DNA of 52,796 nucleotides from an uncultured Lachnospiraceae bacterium (GTDB lineage Bacteria > Bacillota > Clostridia > Lachnospirales > Lachnospiraceae), in assembly GCA_947565425.1 (NCBI GenBank), contig CANOFW010000021.1:1-52796 (forward strand), written 5' to 3'. Positions within the stretch are counted from its first letter, which is position 1; each line of letters starts with the position of its first letter. Of this stretch, positions 24,797 through 34,516 are shown piece after piece. A program made the position numbers and the translations under genes. The notes below the pieces were generated by a model. The model did no database searches. It had not been told where the DNA came from and saw nothing but the letters and a program-made list of their open reading frames with translations.

Positions 24797-26770
24797 ATGA
24801 AAAGCATTCGTACCAAAATCACTGTATGTCTTATTTTGACGGTTATGCTTGGACTGGTCGCATCTGGAACTTCAAGTATTATGTTGAACTACAACAATAC
24901 CATGTCTACGGTGGAGCAGATGATGAGCCAGACGGCAGTCCTGGCGGCAGGACGCGCACAGCAGGAGCTGGCGGCATATAAGAACGTTGTCATGGAGGTG
25001 GGATGCATTCCGCAATTGTCAGACCCGGAAGTGTCGGTGGAAGAAAAGCAGGCAATCATCAACGGGCGCGTTTCCATGCATGGTTTCCAGAGAGGAAATA
25101 TTGTTGGCGCGGATGGCGTCAGTATTTTTGACGGAAAAGATTATTCGGACCGCGAATATGTACGTCAGGCTATGCAGGGAAATGTTTTTGTGTCGGAACC
25201 GTTGATTAGTAAAATTACAGGGGAATTGTCCATTATGGTGGCGGCGCCTCTGTATGCGGAAGGAAACGCTGATAATTCCATTGTAGGCGTCGTATATTTT
25301 GTACCGCATGAAACTTTTTTGAACGATATTGTATCGGCGATTCAGATTGGTGAAAATAGCAGAGCTTATATGATTAATAAGTCCGGCGGCACGATTGCCG
25401 ACATTACGCTTGAGACGATCACGGTGCAAAATATAGAAGAGGAGGCGCAAAGTGATCCTTCGCTGCAAGAGTTGGCAGCGATCCATGCCCAGATGCGGCA
25501 GGGGAATAATGGCTTTGGAAGTTATACGAATGGAGAGCATAAAATGTTTGCGGCGTATGCGCCTGTGCTCGATACAGACGGCTGGAGCATCGCAGTGACT
25601 GCACCGCAGATCAATTATCTGGAATCTACGCGCGATGCGATGGTTGTCAATATTGCGGTGATTATAGTCTCCATATTGATTTCAGTGATTGTTGCGCTGG
25701 CTCTGGCGCTTAATATTGGCAGGCCTATGAAGGCCTGTGTGAAGCGGATGAAGCTGCTTGTGGAGGGTGATTTAGAGACGCCTATGCCTAAGGTTTCCAA
25801 CAAGGATGAAACAGGCGTGCTTGTAAAATCGACGGAAGAACTGGTGGAAGGATTGCGTATCGTTATCCATGACATCAGTTATTTGCTCAACGAGATGGCG
25901 AATCAGAATCTCAATGTCCATACGGAGCATGAGGAAGTATATGTCGGCAGTTTCCATGATATCTTGCAATCTATGCGCAACATGAGGTTAGAATTGAGCA
26001 GAGCCATGCGTCAGGTCAACCATTCGGCGCAAGAGGTGGCGAACGCCAGCGACCAGTTATCCTCAAGCGCACAGACGCTTAGTCAGGGTACTACAGAACA
26101 GGCAGGTTCGGTTCAGGAATTGGCGGCGCGGATCAGTATGATTTCTGATGAGGTGAAAGATACGGCGGACGGGGCTCTGGATGTCAGGAGCCAGACGCAT
26201 CAGACGGGTGAAGAAGTTTTCCTGTGCAACCAGAAAATGCAGAATCTGGTGGAGGCGATGGAAAAGATTCGCACCAGTTCCGAGGAGATTGAAAAGATTC
26301 TTAAAACTATAGATGATATTGCATTCCAGACAAATATTCTTGCCCTGAACGCGGCAGTGGAAGCGGCAAGGGCCGGCAGCGCGGGAAAGGGATTTGCCGT
26401 TGTTGCGGAGGAAGTTCGTAATTTGGCGGGAAAATCTGCACAGGCAGCGAAAAATACTTCGGAACTTATAGAACATTCTACGGATGCAGTACATATCGGT
26501 ACAGGAATTGCCCAAAATACAGCGGATGTTTTGCTTGGCGTCGTGACAAGCATTCAGTCTGTGGTGGAAGCCATCGACCGTATCGCCATTGTTTCCAATG
26601 AGCAGTCGGAGTCGGTGGAACAGGTGTCCGAGGGGATCAATCAGATTTCTGTTGTTGTGCAGAGCAACAGCGCGACTGCGGAGCAAAGCGCGGCTGCAAG
26701 CGAACAGCTTTCCGCCGAGGCTGCCGGTCTGAAGGAATTAGTGGATCGCTTTACGCTTGCTTCCGATTGA
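24797..26770 (+). CDS. Methyl-accepting chemotaxis protein with extracellular dCache sensor
   Basis: A 657-residue membrane receptor: a membrane helix at about 7-29, an extracellular dCache-type sensor at about 35-275, a second helix at about 283-305, a HAMP domain, then a long coiled-coil signalling domain. The hairpin-tip signature [20 protein letters not shown] is intact and lies in the usual place, so it should couple to CheA/CheW. The C-terminus lacks a CheR-docking pentapeptide. AGGAGG precedes the ATG. No che or flagellar motor genes are nearby, so it acts with a core system elsewhere. Ligand unknown; Cache domains commonly bind amino acids or small acids. Confidence 0.92.
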   Translation: MKSIRTKITVCLILTVMLGLVASGTSSIMLNYNNTMSTVEQMMSQTAVLAAGRAQQELAAYKNVVMEVGCIPQLSDPEVSVEEKQAIINGRVSMHGFQRGNIVGADGVSIFDGKDYSDREYVRQAMQGNVFVSEPLISKITGELSIMVAAPLYAEGNADNSIVGVVYFVPHETFLNDIVSAIQIGENSRAYMINKSGGTIADITLETITVQNIEEEAQSDPSLQELAAIHAQMRQGNNGFGSYTNGEHKMFAAYAPVLDTDGWSIAVTAPQINYLESTRDAMVVNIAVIIVSILISVIVALALALNIGRPMKACVKRMKLLVEGDLETPMPKVSNKDETGVLVKSTEELVEGLRIVIHDISYLLNEMANQNLNVHTEHEEVYVGSFHDILQSMRNMRLELSRAMRQVNHSAQEVANASDQLSSSAQTLSQGTTEQAGSVQELAARISMISDEVKDTADGALDVRSQTHQTGEEVFLCNQKMQNLVEAMEKIRTSSEEIEKILKTIDDIAFQTNILALNAAVEAARAGSAGKGFAVVAEEVRNLAGKSAQAAKNTSELIEHSTDAVHIGTGIAQNTADVLLGVVTSIQSVVEAIDRIAIVSNEQSESVEQVSEGINQISVVVQSNSATAEQSAAASEQLSAEAAGLKELVDRFTLASD

Positions 26771-26831
26771 TTGTGGTAACATAATAGAACGATACATCTG
26801 ATGGATGAACGTTCAGTTAAGGGGGCAGAGC

Positions 26832-27665
26832 ATGAAGAATGTGATTGAGATAGATAACCTGACGAAATATTATGGAAAACACCGGGGCGTAACAGACGTA
26901 AGCTTTCAGGTGGCGGAGGGAGATATTTTTGGGTTTTTGGGTCCCAATGGGGCGGGGAAATCCACGACCATCCGTTCCATGTTGGGGTTAATTCGTTTTC
27001 AGAAGGGCAGTATCCGAATTTTTGACAAGGATATACGCACCGACAAGGAAGCCATTTTAAGCGAGGTAGGTTATATGCCCTCGGAAACGATGTTTTATCC
27101 GGCGATGAAGGTAAAAGAGATGATCCAGATGGCTGCTGAAGTGCGAGGAAAAGACTGCCGTAAGGAGGCGGAGAAATTGTGCCAGCGTCTGCAAGTAGAT
27201 GTAGACAAGAAGATCAGCGATTTATCTCTCGGCAACCGCAAGAAGGTGGGCATTGTCTGCGCCATGCAGCACAGACCGAAATTATTTGTGTTTGACGAGC
27301 CCACCAGCGGTTTAGACCCATTGATGCAGAGTGAGTTTTTTAAGCTGATCCAGGAGTATGTGTCAGAAGGAGCAACTTGTATGTTGTCCACGCATGTCCT
27401 TTCTGAAATAAAAAACTATTGTCAGAACGCGGCAATTATGAAGGAAGGCAAGCTTCTTTGCGTGGATTCTGTTAGTAATATTACGCGCACAAACGCCAAA
27501 AGGGTAAAGCTGCAAAGAGAGGGCAGGCAGGAGAGCTACCTTTACAAAGGGGATATGAATGAGCTGGTGCGTGATCTGACAAGATACGATATTGAGGATA
27601 TTTTAATTGAGGAACCGGCTTTGGATGAGATATTTATGCATTTTTATGAATCAGAGAGTAATTAG
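26832..27665 (+). CDS. ABC transporter ATP-binding protein
   Basis: A 277-residue ATPase subunit: Walker A GPNGAGKSTT, Q-loop region GYMPSET, signature LSLGNRKKVGI (a variant of LSGGQ typical of ABC-2 exporters), Walker B and D-loop FVFDEPTSGLDPL, H-loop STHVLSE. The C-terminal part (KLQREGRQE onward) is the extension usual in drug- or antibiotic-type ABC-2 ATPases. The frame extends to 26805, but ATG 26832 after GGGGGC matches family starts. It pairs with the permease gene at 27765, from which a strong hairpin separates it. Confidence 0.9.
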   Translation: MKNVIEIDNLTKYYGKHRGVTDVSFQVAEGDIFGFLGPNGAGKSTTIRSMLGLIRFQKGSIRIFDKDIRTDKEAILSEVGYMPSETMFYPAMKVKEMIQMAAEVRGKDCRKEAEKLCQRLQVDVDKKISDLSLGNRKKVGIVCAMQHRPKLFVFDEPTSGLDPLMQSEFFKLIQEYVSEGATCMLSTHVLSEIKNYCQNAAIMKEGKLLCVDSVSNITRTNAKRVKLQREGRQESYLYKGDMNELVRDLTRYDIEDILIEEPALDEIFMHFYESESN

Positions 27666-27675
27666 CTTATAAGAT

Positions 27676-27719
27676 GAACATGCCATAAGGTGATGGTATT
27701 TAAGCCTTATGGCATGTTC
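27676..27719 (+). other. 15-bp perfect hairpin between the ABC ATPase and permease genes
   Basis: GAACATGCCATAAGG (27676-27690) and CCTTATGGCATGTTC (27705-27719) are exact complements around a 14-nt loop. No U-tract follows. It starts 10 bp after the ATPase stop and may act as an mRNA stability or partial attenuation element inside the operon. Confidence 0.7.
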
Positions 27720-27764
27720 GTTGCCTCGTCAGACGCGGGGCTTCGATTGGCAAGGAGGCGGGCT

Positions 27765-28556
27765 GTGTTTACAATTTATAAACATGAGATAAAAGAATAT
27801 TGGAAGAGCTTGCTCATCTGGGCAATTTGCGTGGGCGGCATGGGCGCTATGTGCATCCTGCTTTTTTCCAGTATGAAAGAGACTATGTCCGGGATGACGG
27901 AAAGTTTTGCCTCTATGGGCGCGTTTTCGGATGCATTTGGTATGAGCCAGTTAAGTATTGCTACGCTGGCTGGCTTTTATGCAACGGAGATTGGGACGAT
28001 TCATGGACTGGGCGGCGCCATGTTCGCGGCAGTCGTCAGCGCCAATATACTTTCCAAGGAGGAGGATGGGCATACCAGTGAATTTCTGTTTTCGCTGCCG
28101 ATAAGAAGAGAGAAAGCAGTGTTCGCAAAATGGTCTGCCGCTGTATCGCATATTCTTCTCTTTAATTTATTATGTGTATTATTATATCTTGTAGCGATTG
28201 TCGCTTTGGGTGAAGAGATGGATTTTCACAGATATTTCCTCTACCATATCATGCAGCTTTTGATGCAGATGGAAGTTGCTGGGATATGTTTTTGTATATC
28301 AGCCTTTCAGAAGAAAAATAAACTGGGACTTTCGTTAGGAGTTGTGCTGCTTCTCTATGCGTATGATTTGATGGCGCGCGTTGTGCCGGATTTAGCGGAT
28401 TATAAGTTATTCAGTCCATTTTCCTATGCCAATGCTGCGGATTTGTTCAGCACGGGTGAAATTTATCTTGCGGGAACAGTTCTGGGCGCGGCAGTGTTGG
28501 CGGCGGGAGTTGTTGCCGCCCATGCGGTATATGGCAAGAAAGATTTGGCAGTGTAA
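27765..28556 (+). CDS. ABC-2 type transporter permease
   Basis: A 263-residue protein with about six membrane helices, the partner of the preceding ATPase in an export system of unknown cargo. The FLFSLPIRREKAVFAKW segment after the second helix is typical of ABC-2 permeases of the bacitracin/lantibiotic or heme-exporter kind. The frame is open from 27690, but that ATG lies in the preceding hairpin. GTG at 27765, 6 nt after AGGAGG (27753-27758), is the best start and gives the usual N-terminus (FTIYKHEIKEYWKS). Confidence 0.85.
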   Translation: MFTIYKHEIKEYWKSLLIWAICVGGMGAMCILLFSSMKETMSGMTESFASMGAFSDAFGMSQLSIATLAGFYATEIGTIHGLGGAMFAAVVSANILSKEEDGHTSEFLFSLPIRREKAVFAKWSAAVSHILLFNLLCVLLYLVAIVALGEEMDFHRYFLYHIMQLLMQMEVAGICFCISAFQKKNKLGLSLGVVLLLYAYDLMARVVPDLADYKLFSPFSYANAADLFSTGEIYLAGTVLGAAVLAAGVVAAHAVYGKKDLAV

Positions 28557-28568
28557 GAGGGTTTATGA

Positions 28569-28751
28569 TTGACGGTACAAGAGATGGGCGTTACAATGAA
28601 TATAGAGACTATCGGTTAGAATAAGGAAATTAATGATTTTGTTCATTATATTGGATCTGGGGAAGAAAAGTATATGCCCCGGCCAAGGGAAGAAAAAGAA
28701 TAGCAGGCTGCGATATGGCGTATGGATGGGATTACTCGTCTATACGCCATA
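28569..28751 (+). promoter_or_regulatory. Promoter and leader of the GH51 gene
   Basis: In the 330-bp gap 28557-28886, TTGACG (28569-28574), 17 bp, TACAAT (28592-28597) is the best promoter, giving a leader of about 280 nt. The leader contains a 10-bp hairpin TATGGCGTAT/ATACGCCATA (28714-28723 and 28742-28751) followed by AT-rich sequence. No known riboswitch was recognised. The hairpin could also serve as a weak terminator of upstream transcription. Confidence 0.45.
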
Positions 28752-28886
28752 AAATTTACTTTAAAATCCTTCTATTATCTTAAAAGAGTGCCCTTTAGAA
28801 ATGCTGGAAGAAAATATATAATTAATAATATTTATGTGGATAGAATCGGAGAAATCCTGCATAACAAAGGAAAGGAGAAAGTGTTT

Positions 28887-31800
28887 ATGAAATTAAAGAA
28901 ATTGCGCGGCATGGCAAGCTTGCTGTTAGCGGGGGCGTTATTATTTACCTCGGTTTCAGTGCCGCAGGCGCCGTCAGTGGTAATGGCGGCAGAAGAAGGT
29001 GAAATTTTAGGGACAGCGGACAGATGGCAAACGGTTGACGAACCAACGCTCCGCGATTATGCGACACCATCGGTAAATTATGTTGGATATGGGATGGGAC
29101 CGGATAATTTTGCTGATGCGAACGACGGTGGCCAGTCGTTTTGGAATGCTCATGGCGATCCGCTGATAGCTTCACGTGCACAATGGATGAAGTATGATTT
29201 TGGCGCGCGTAAAGCTACCATTACGGGAATGATTATCAAATTCTATGATGATGGCGGCGGCGTTTTTACACCAACCGATATCAAAGCGGAATATAAAGAT
29301 GATGCCGGGAATTGGAAGGAAATTTCCAGGAAGGATACCTGGGTAATGCAGGGGAATACTCCGAAGACTTACGAATTTGCTACGGCAGTTACCACTTCGG
29401 CTATCCGTGTAACGATGGTGCATGCAAATAACCAGCCGGTTGCAGTATACGACTGGAAGCTGCTGGGTGAAGTGCCGGCTGACTTTCCCAAGCCGGAAGT
29501 AGTGCCGCCCGAAGATCCAAGTCCAGATTTAAGCCTGCCGGATGTGGCAGTTTATGCAGTGCCGAGCGCGCATGAAAATCATACCTCATCCTGGGAGAAG
29601 TTAGACGGTATCAATAATGAGAATTTCGAGCCGGTTCGCTCCGATGGCGGGAACGGTCAGGGCTGGGGCAACTGGGGCTGCGGTCATGCTGCCGGCCAGG
29701 AATGCTGGCTTCAATATGACTGGGATGAGGAAATTACGACCAAGACATTCCAGGTATATTGGTATGGCAGTGATGCAGGAATGAAGATTCCCTCGAATGT
29801 CAGATTCCAGTATCAGGATGCGAATGGTGCATGGAAGGATGCTGTGATTTTATCTCATAAGAAGAATTATTCTAAGTATGACAAGTACAATCAGATTACG
29901 ATTGAACAGATTACCACCAAGGCTATTCGTATGTATATGACAATTGCAGGTGATTCCGTTGGAGTATATCGCTGGAAAGTCCATGCGAATGCCAATGATG
30001 AGTTTGTTGTGTCAGCAGCGGCAAATTCGTTAGAGATTCCTGAGGTCAAAAAGGGAAGAGTTGCAAGTCGTATCTGCAAAAAATTGACGCTTCCAGCTAC
30101 AGCCATGAATAACAGAGTGAATGTTACCTGGAAGAGCAAGAATCCAGACGTAATTACGGATGATGGCACAGTCAAGTCTCCGGCGCAAGATACGAAAGTA
30201 ACGTTGACTGCTACTTGCACGAAGGCAGATCAGTCGAGTATTAAGAAGAATAGAGACATAGAGATTATGGTGCTGTCCGATAAAACGACCGAGTATGCGA
30301 TGACAATTGACCGCACGAAGAAAGGTGTGGATATCAGCCAGGAATTGTACGGTGTATTTTATGAGGACATCAATAGCTCCGCAGACGGCGGACTTTCCGC
30401 AGAGCTGGTGAAGAATAATTCTTTTGAGAATTATCAAAATCTGCACGCAACAACGTCTCCGGCCGTAAAAGGAGACCAGAGATCTTGGAAACTTCACTGG
30501 AATAGCAGCAATGCGGCTAATTTTGTAGTAGAACGGACAGATGGATTAAATAATAATAATAAGAACTATGCAAAGATAACAGGTAATCAGACATTGTCCA
30601 ACCATGGTTTTGTAGGAAGAGCAACGTTGGATAAGTCGGCAATGGCAATCCGTAAGGATATGAAATATGATTTCTCCATGTATATGAAAGCAGCCAGCAA
30701 TTATGCGGGAACGGTAAAGGTGAAGGTTGTGGATGATGCGGGAGCAGCACTCACTAACGAGGCAACTGTGAACCTGAAGAAAGATGGCACCTGGCAGAAG
30801 GTTTCGGCATCGTTGACGGGAAATGCGCAGAGGCTTGGCACATTAGTCTTGACTTTTGAAGGCGCTGGCGCGGCGGATGCAATGTACATTGATATGGTGT
30901 CTCTGATTCCGACGGATGGCTATGGTTATGGAGATAAGAATTATTCTTATGGCGCAGGGCTTCGCAAAGATTTAGTTGAGAAATTGCAGCAGTTGGGGCC
31001 AGACTTTATCCGTTTCCCGGGCGGCTGTGTGGTTGAGGGAAGTTATGGATTGGACGGTTACTACAACTGGGAAGATTCCGTAGGACCGTTGGAAGAGAGA
31101 AGAGCCATCGGAAGTTACTGGGGAAGCCCATGGAAATCCGTAAATTATGGCACAGGGCAGGATAATTATGGCTATATGATGTCCTATCAGTTCGGTTACC
31201 ATGAGATTCTTACACTTTGTGAGGATTTGGGCGCGCAGCCATTCCCGATTTTGAGCGCGGGTATTTTCTGTCAGTTTACAGAGGACGCCTCAGCGTCGGT
31301 TAGTGGGGAACAGTTAAAACCGTTTGCGGATCATGCAACTCATTTGATTGATTATTGCTGGGGAGATCCGAACAGTTCCGATGCAACACAAGCGCAATGG
31401 GCAAAGAAACGTGTAGCGAATGGGCATGAGGAGCCGTTTGACCTCAATTATCTTGGTATCGGTAACGAGAATTGGGAGCAGCCTGAATTGGGCGTTTCTT
31501 ATTATGCAAACTTTAAGTGGATCAAAGATTATGTAGAGAAATATGTGAAGGAACATTATACGAATCGGAAGATTACCTTAATTTCCTCCACAGGACCATA
31601 CTATCAGGGTGGACAGAATACTTCGGCGTGGAATTGGATTAACCGGGATATGCCGGGAGAAACGCTGGTAGACGAACATTATTATATCAATTATACGAGT
31701 GATGGAGACAACACGCTACTGAATTCCGATTATATTTATGACAATTACAAACGGCTGAACGAGGGTGGTAGCAATGTGTTTGTTGGCGAGTATGCAGGTC

Positions 31801-33101
31801 ATCTTACCACCACTAAGGAAAATGTGCTTGATACGGCAATCAGTGAGGCGGCTTACATGACCGGACTTGAGCGGAACGGAGATATTGTTCGTCATGCTTC
31901 TTACGCGCCGCTCTTTGAGCGGGAAGGCTGCCGTGACTGGGATTATAACTTGATTAAGTTTGACGCCTTTGACAGCTATGGTACGCCGAGTTACTACGTG
32001 CAGACAATGTATTCTAACAACTATGGCAAACATATCATTGATACGACGTTAGAGGAGTACAATGACAAGACGTCCGCTTATGATAAGAAACCGGGACATC
32101 AGACCGACTTGTATTATGTGACATCTGAGGATGACAATTACCTTTACACTAAGTTAGCAAATCATGCAGATTATTCTAAGGAAATTACTTTAAATTATCC
32201 GGGTATCAAGGATGGTGCGGAAGTAGAGCTGATTTGCCTGTCCGGTAAAGCAAGCGATATGAATACAATGGAGAATCCGACCAAGATCGCTCCGATTACA
32301 ACAAAGAAGACGCTTACTGGTGAGCGTATGACCTATGAAGTGCCGGCAATGTCGCTTACAGTTGTAAAAGTAACCCATACACAGAAATCGGAAGAGAAGC
32401 CTCCGGTAGTGGAACCTCCGGTAGATGTGGATAAGAAGGCGCTCAACACCGCTATTACGACAGCAAAGACAAAGAAACAGATTGACTATACGACTTCATC
32501 TTGGAACAAGTTTACGGTATCCTTGACAGCAGCGCAGAATGTTGCGAGAAATACGCAAGCAACACAGGCTCAGGTTGATACAGCTAAGAAAAATCTCGAC
32601 GCCGCAGTGAAGGGCCTTGTAAAACTGGGCGCTTCCTCAACTAAGAAAGTGAGTTTAGGCGTGGGAGAGACGTACTCCGTGAAGACGAAGAATTGTACGT
32701 ATCTAAGTTCTAATACAAAGCTTGCTACTGTGAGCACAAAAGGAGTTGTGAAAGCGAAGAAGACAGGTTCCGTTACCATTAAGGCAATTCCGAGGACTGG
32801 AACCAAGGCGAAAGTATTTAAGATTACAGTGAAGAAAGCGCCAAATAAGATTTCTAAGGTTACCTTTAGTAAGAAAGCAGTAAAGAAGAAAAAGGTGACG
32901 TTGAAGAAAGGGAAGTCCGGAACTTTCAAGGTTACGTTGCCCAAGGGTACAGCAAGTAAGATTACCTATACTTCATCCAAGAAGAAGATTGCTACCGTAT
33001 CTTCTACTGGTAAAGTGAAAGCAAAGAAGAAAGGAACAACAACGATTACCATTAAAACATTTAATAAGAAGAGCGTAAAAATCAAGCTTACTGTCAAATA
33101 A
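28887..33101 (+). CDS. Secreted GH51 alpha-L-arabinofuranosidase with carbohydrate-binding, FIVAR and Big_2 domains
   Basis: A 1404-residue extracellular enzyme releasing arabinose from arabinan or arabinoxylan. Order: signal peptide (1 to about 35), two galactose-binding-like sandwich domains (about 40-200 and 215-380), an Ig-like domain (about 385-470), a GH51 catalytic barrel with an inserted CBM-like sandwich (about 475-1165; acid/base Glu in GIGNENW, nucleophile Glu in FVGEYAGH), a FIVAR domain (about 1180-1245) and two or more lysine-rich Big_2 domains to the end. Start at 28887, 9 nt after AGGAG; upstream in-frame codons are ignored because the signal peptide begins here. The basic Ig tail closely resembles those of the two GH43 proteins, pointing to a shared surface-retention mode. 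Confidence 0.92.
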   Translation: MKLKKLRGMASLLLAGALLFTSVSVPQAPSVVMAAEEGEILGTADRWQTVDEPTLRDYATPSVNYVGYGMGPDNFADANDGGQSFWNAHGDPLIASRAQWMKYDFGARKATITGMIIKFYDDGGGVFTPTDIKAEYKDDAGNWKEISRKDTWVMQGNTPKTYEFATAVTTSAIRVTMVHANNQPVAVYDWKLLGEVPADFPKPEVVPPEDPSPDLSLPDVAVYAVPSAHENHTSSWEKLDGINNENFEPVRSDGGNGQGWGNWGCGHAAGQECWLQYDWDEEITTKTFQVYWYGSDAGMKIPSNVRFQYQDANGAWKDAVILSHKKNYSKYDKYNQITIEQITTKAIRMYMTIAGDSVGVYRWKVHANANDEFVVSAAANSLEIPEVKKGRVASRICKKLTLPATAMNNRVNVTWKSKNPDVITDDGTVKSPAQDTKVTLTATCTKADQSSIKKNRDIEIMVLSDKTTEYAMTIDRTKKGVDISQELYGVFYEDINSSADGGLSAELVKNNSFENYQNLHATTSPAVKGDQRSWKLHWNSSNAANFVVERTDGLNNNNKNYAKITGNQTLSNHGFVGRATLDKSAMAIRKDMKYDFSMYMKAASNYAGTVKVKVVDDAGAALTNEATVNLKKDGTWQKVSASLTGNAQRLGTLVLTFEGAGAADAMYIDMVSLIPTDGYGYGDKNYSYGAGLRKDLVEKLQQLGPDFIRFPGGCVVEGSYGLDGYYNWEDSVGPLEERRAIGSYWGSPWKSVNYGTGQDNYGYMMSYQFGYHEILTLCEDLGAQPFPILSAGIFCQFTEDASASVSGEQLKPFADHATHLIDYCWGDPNSSDATQAQWAKKRVANGHEEPFDLNYLGIGNENWEQPELGVSYYANFKWIKDYVEKYVKEHYTNRKITLISSTGPYYQGGQNTSAWNWINRDMPGETLVDEHYYINYTSDGDNTLLNSDYIYDNYKRLNEGGSNVFVGEYAGHLTTTKENVLDTAISEAAYMTGLERNGDIVRHASYAPLFEREGCRDWDYNLIKFDAFDSYGTPSYYVQTMYSNNYGKHIIDTTLEEYNDKTSAYDKKPGHQTDLYYVTSEDDNYLYTKLANHADYSKEITLNYPGIKDGAEVELICLSGKASDMNTMENPTKIAPITTKKTLTGERMTYEVPAMSLTVVKVTHTQKSEEKPPVVEPPVDVDKKALNTAITTAKTKKQIDYTTSSWNKFTVSLTAAQNVARNTQATQAQVDTAKKNLDAAVKGLVKLGASSTKKVSLGVGETYSVKTKNCTYLSSNTKLATVSTKGVVKAKKTGSVTIKAIPRTGTKAKVFKITVKKAPNKISKVTFSKKAVKKKKVTLKKGKSGTFKVTLPKGTASKITYTSSKKKIATVSSTGKVKAKKKGTTTITIKTFNKKSVKIKLTVK

Positions 33102-33139
33102 GATGCAATAATAATTTGTTAAAGTTATTTATAATTTTC

Positions 33140-33171
33140 GCCTCCGGCCGGGTGCCGGGGGCGGTTTTTAT
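33140..33171 (+). terminator. Intrinsic terminator after the GH51 gene
   Basis: GCCTCCGGC pairs with GCCGGGGGC around CGGGT, followed by GGTTTTTAT. Confidence 0.85.
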
Positions 33172-33346
33172 CTATGAGATAAAAACAATTATGAGAATAT
33201 GCAATGGCGGGGCAACAGTGCTCAAAAAATATAAAAAAGGAACGCTTTTGGAACTCAAATGGCAATTTCTGGGAACACTTACTGATATATAATACCAACA
33301 ACAAGCGGCGCTTAGCCGTTGAAAAAAATGATTGGAGGCATTTATT

Positions 33347-33568
33347 ATGTACTTTGACGCTATTGCAAGAATTGTATCGGAACGTACTGGCTGTGATGTG
33401 GCAACTGTTAAGCCGGAGAGTAAGTTCTCAGATTTAGGAATTGACTCGCTCGACACCGTAGAACTTTTGATGGAGTTGGAAGACGAAATTGGCATTGAGA
33501 TTGAATTGGATGAGAAGATTGAGACCATCCATGATTTGGATGAATTCATCCAGAAAAAACAGGGTTAA
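33347..33568 (+). CDS. acpP: Acyl carrier protein
   Basis: A 73-residue acidic carrier that holds growing acyl chains on phosphopantetheine. The attachment serine lies in DLGIDSLDTVEL. The frame opens from a TTG inside the ribosome site; ATG 33347 after GGAGG is the start. It is the first gene of the fatty acid synthesis operon. The 245-bp gap before it holds the GH51 terminator and a TATATAAT-type -10 region near 33286-33293 with no clear -35. Neither fabH nor a FabT/FapR-type regulator gene precedes it, unlike many clostridial fab clusters. Confidence 0.93.
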   Translation: MYFDAIARIVSERTGCDVATVKPESKFSDLGIDSLDTVELLMELEDEIGIEIELDEKIETIHDLDEFIQKKQG

Positions 33569-33571
33569 ATT

Positions 33572-34516
33572 ATGATTAAGTCGGAAATTTGTGGAATGCT
33601 AGGCATTCAATACCCGGTATTTCAGGGCGGTATGGCTTGGATTGCTGACGGCAAATTGGCCGCTGCTGCATCAGAGGGCGGCGGTCTGGGCATTATCGCG
33701 GCGGGAAATGCGTCAGGCGATTATGTCAGAGAGCAGATAAGGATTGCCAAGTCGCTTACGGAAAAGCCCATAGGGGTGAATATCATGCTGCTGAGCCCTT
33801 TTGCGGACGAGATTGCACAAGTTGTCATAGAAGAGGGGGTAAAAGTTGTCACGACTGGCGCGGGAAATCCCTCAAAATATATGGAATCATGGAAAGATGC
33901 CGGTATTAAGGTGATTCCGGTTGTGGCGTCCGTCGCACTGGCAAAATTAATGACGCGCCTGGGCGCGTCAGCGCTAATAGCCGAAGGCGGAGAGAGCGGT
34001 GGGCATGTGGGAGAATTAACGACCATGGTGCTGGTTCCTCAAATCTGTGATGCCACGAACTTGCCGGTTATCGCAGCCGGCGGCATTGCCGATGGCAGAG
34101 GCGTTGCAGCGGCTTTTATGCTGGGCGCATGCGGCGTGCAGATGGGAACGCGTTTTTTGAGCGCTGAGGAGTGTTCTATCCATCCGGTATATAAGGAAAA
34201 GATTATCAAAGCTAAAGATCTTTGCACCATGGTAACGGGCAAGCGGTTGGGGCATCCCGTGCGCAGCCTGCGTACACAATTTGCAAGAGATTATTCCAAG
34301 GCAGAATACGGCGGGATGTCTGATGAAGAGTTAGAAGCGCTTGGAGGAGGCGCGCTGCGCCTTGCGGTACAGGAGGGAGATAACAAAAAGGGATGTTTTC
34401 TTTCTGGACAGATTGCTGCATTGGTGAAAAAAGAACAGCCGGCGGCAGATATCATTAAGGAAGTTATGGAGGAGGCAGAGCCGATCCTTCTGAGGGCGTC
34501 ACAATGGGTAAAATAG
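33572..34516 (+). CDS. fabK: Enoyl-ACP reductase II (FMN-dependent)
   Basis: A 314-residue flavoprotein of the nitronate monooxygenase/FabK TIM-barrel family that carries out the last reduction of each elongation cycle. Visible are the N-terminal YPVFQGGMAWIA, AEGGESGGHVGE and VIAAGGIADGRG (FMN phosphate loop), and GTRFLSAEE. It begins 3 bp after acpP, and its end overlaps fabD by 13 nt. FabK replaces the triclosan-sensitive FabI in many Firmicutes; no fabI is seen here. Confidence 0.92.
   Translation: MIKSEICGMLGIQYPVFQGGMAWIADGKLAAAASEGGGLGIIAAGNASGDYVREQIRIAKSLTEKPIGVNIMLLSPFADEIAQVVIEEGVKVVTTGAGNPSKYMESWKDAGIKVIPVVASVALAKLMTRLGASALIAEGGESGGHVGELTTMVLVPQICDATNLPVIAAGGIADGRGVAAAFMLGACGVQMGTRFLSAEECSIHPVYKEKIIKAKDLCTMVTGKRLGHPVRSLRTQFARDYSKAEYGGMSDEELEALGGGALRLAVQEGDNKKGCFLSGQIAALVKKEQPAADIIKEVMEEAEPILLRASQWVK

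Noticed and set aside
33201-33346. FapR or FabT operator before the fatty acid operon
   Set aside because: No clear inverted repeat matching known sites was seen around the -10 region.
33204-33437. 77-residue open frame before acpP
   Set aside because: It overlaps the acpP gene in another frame and has no good ribosome site; the region is better read as the operon leader.
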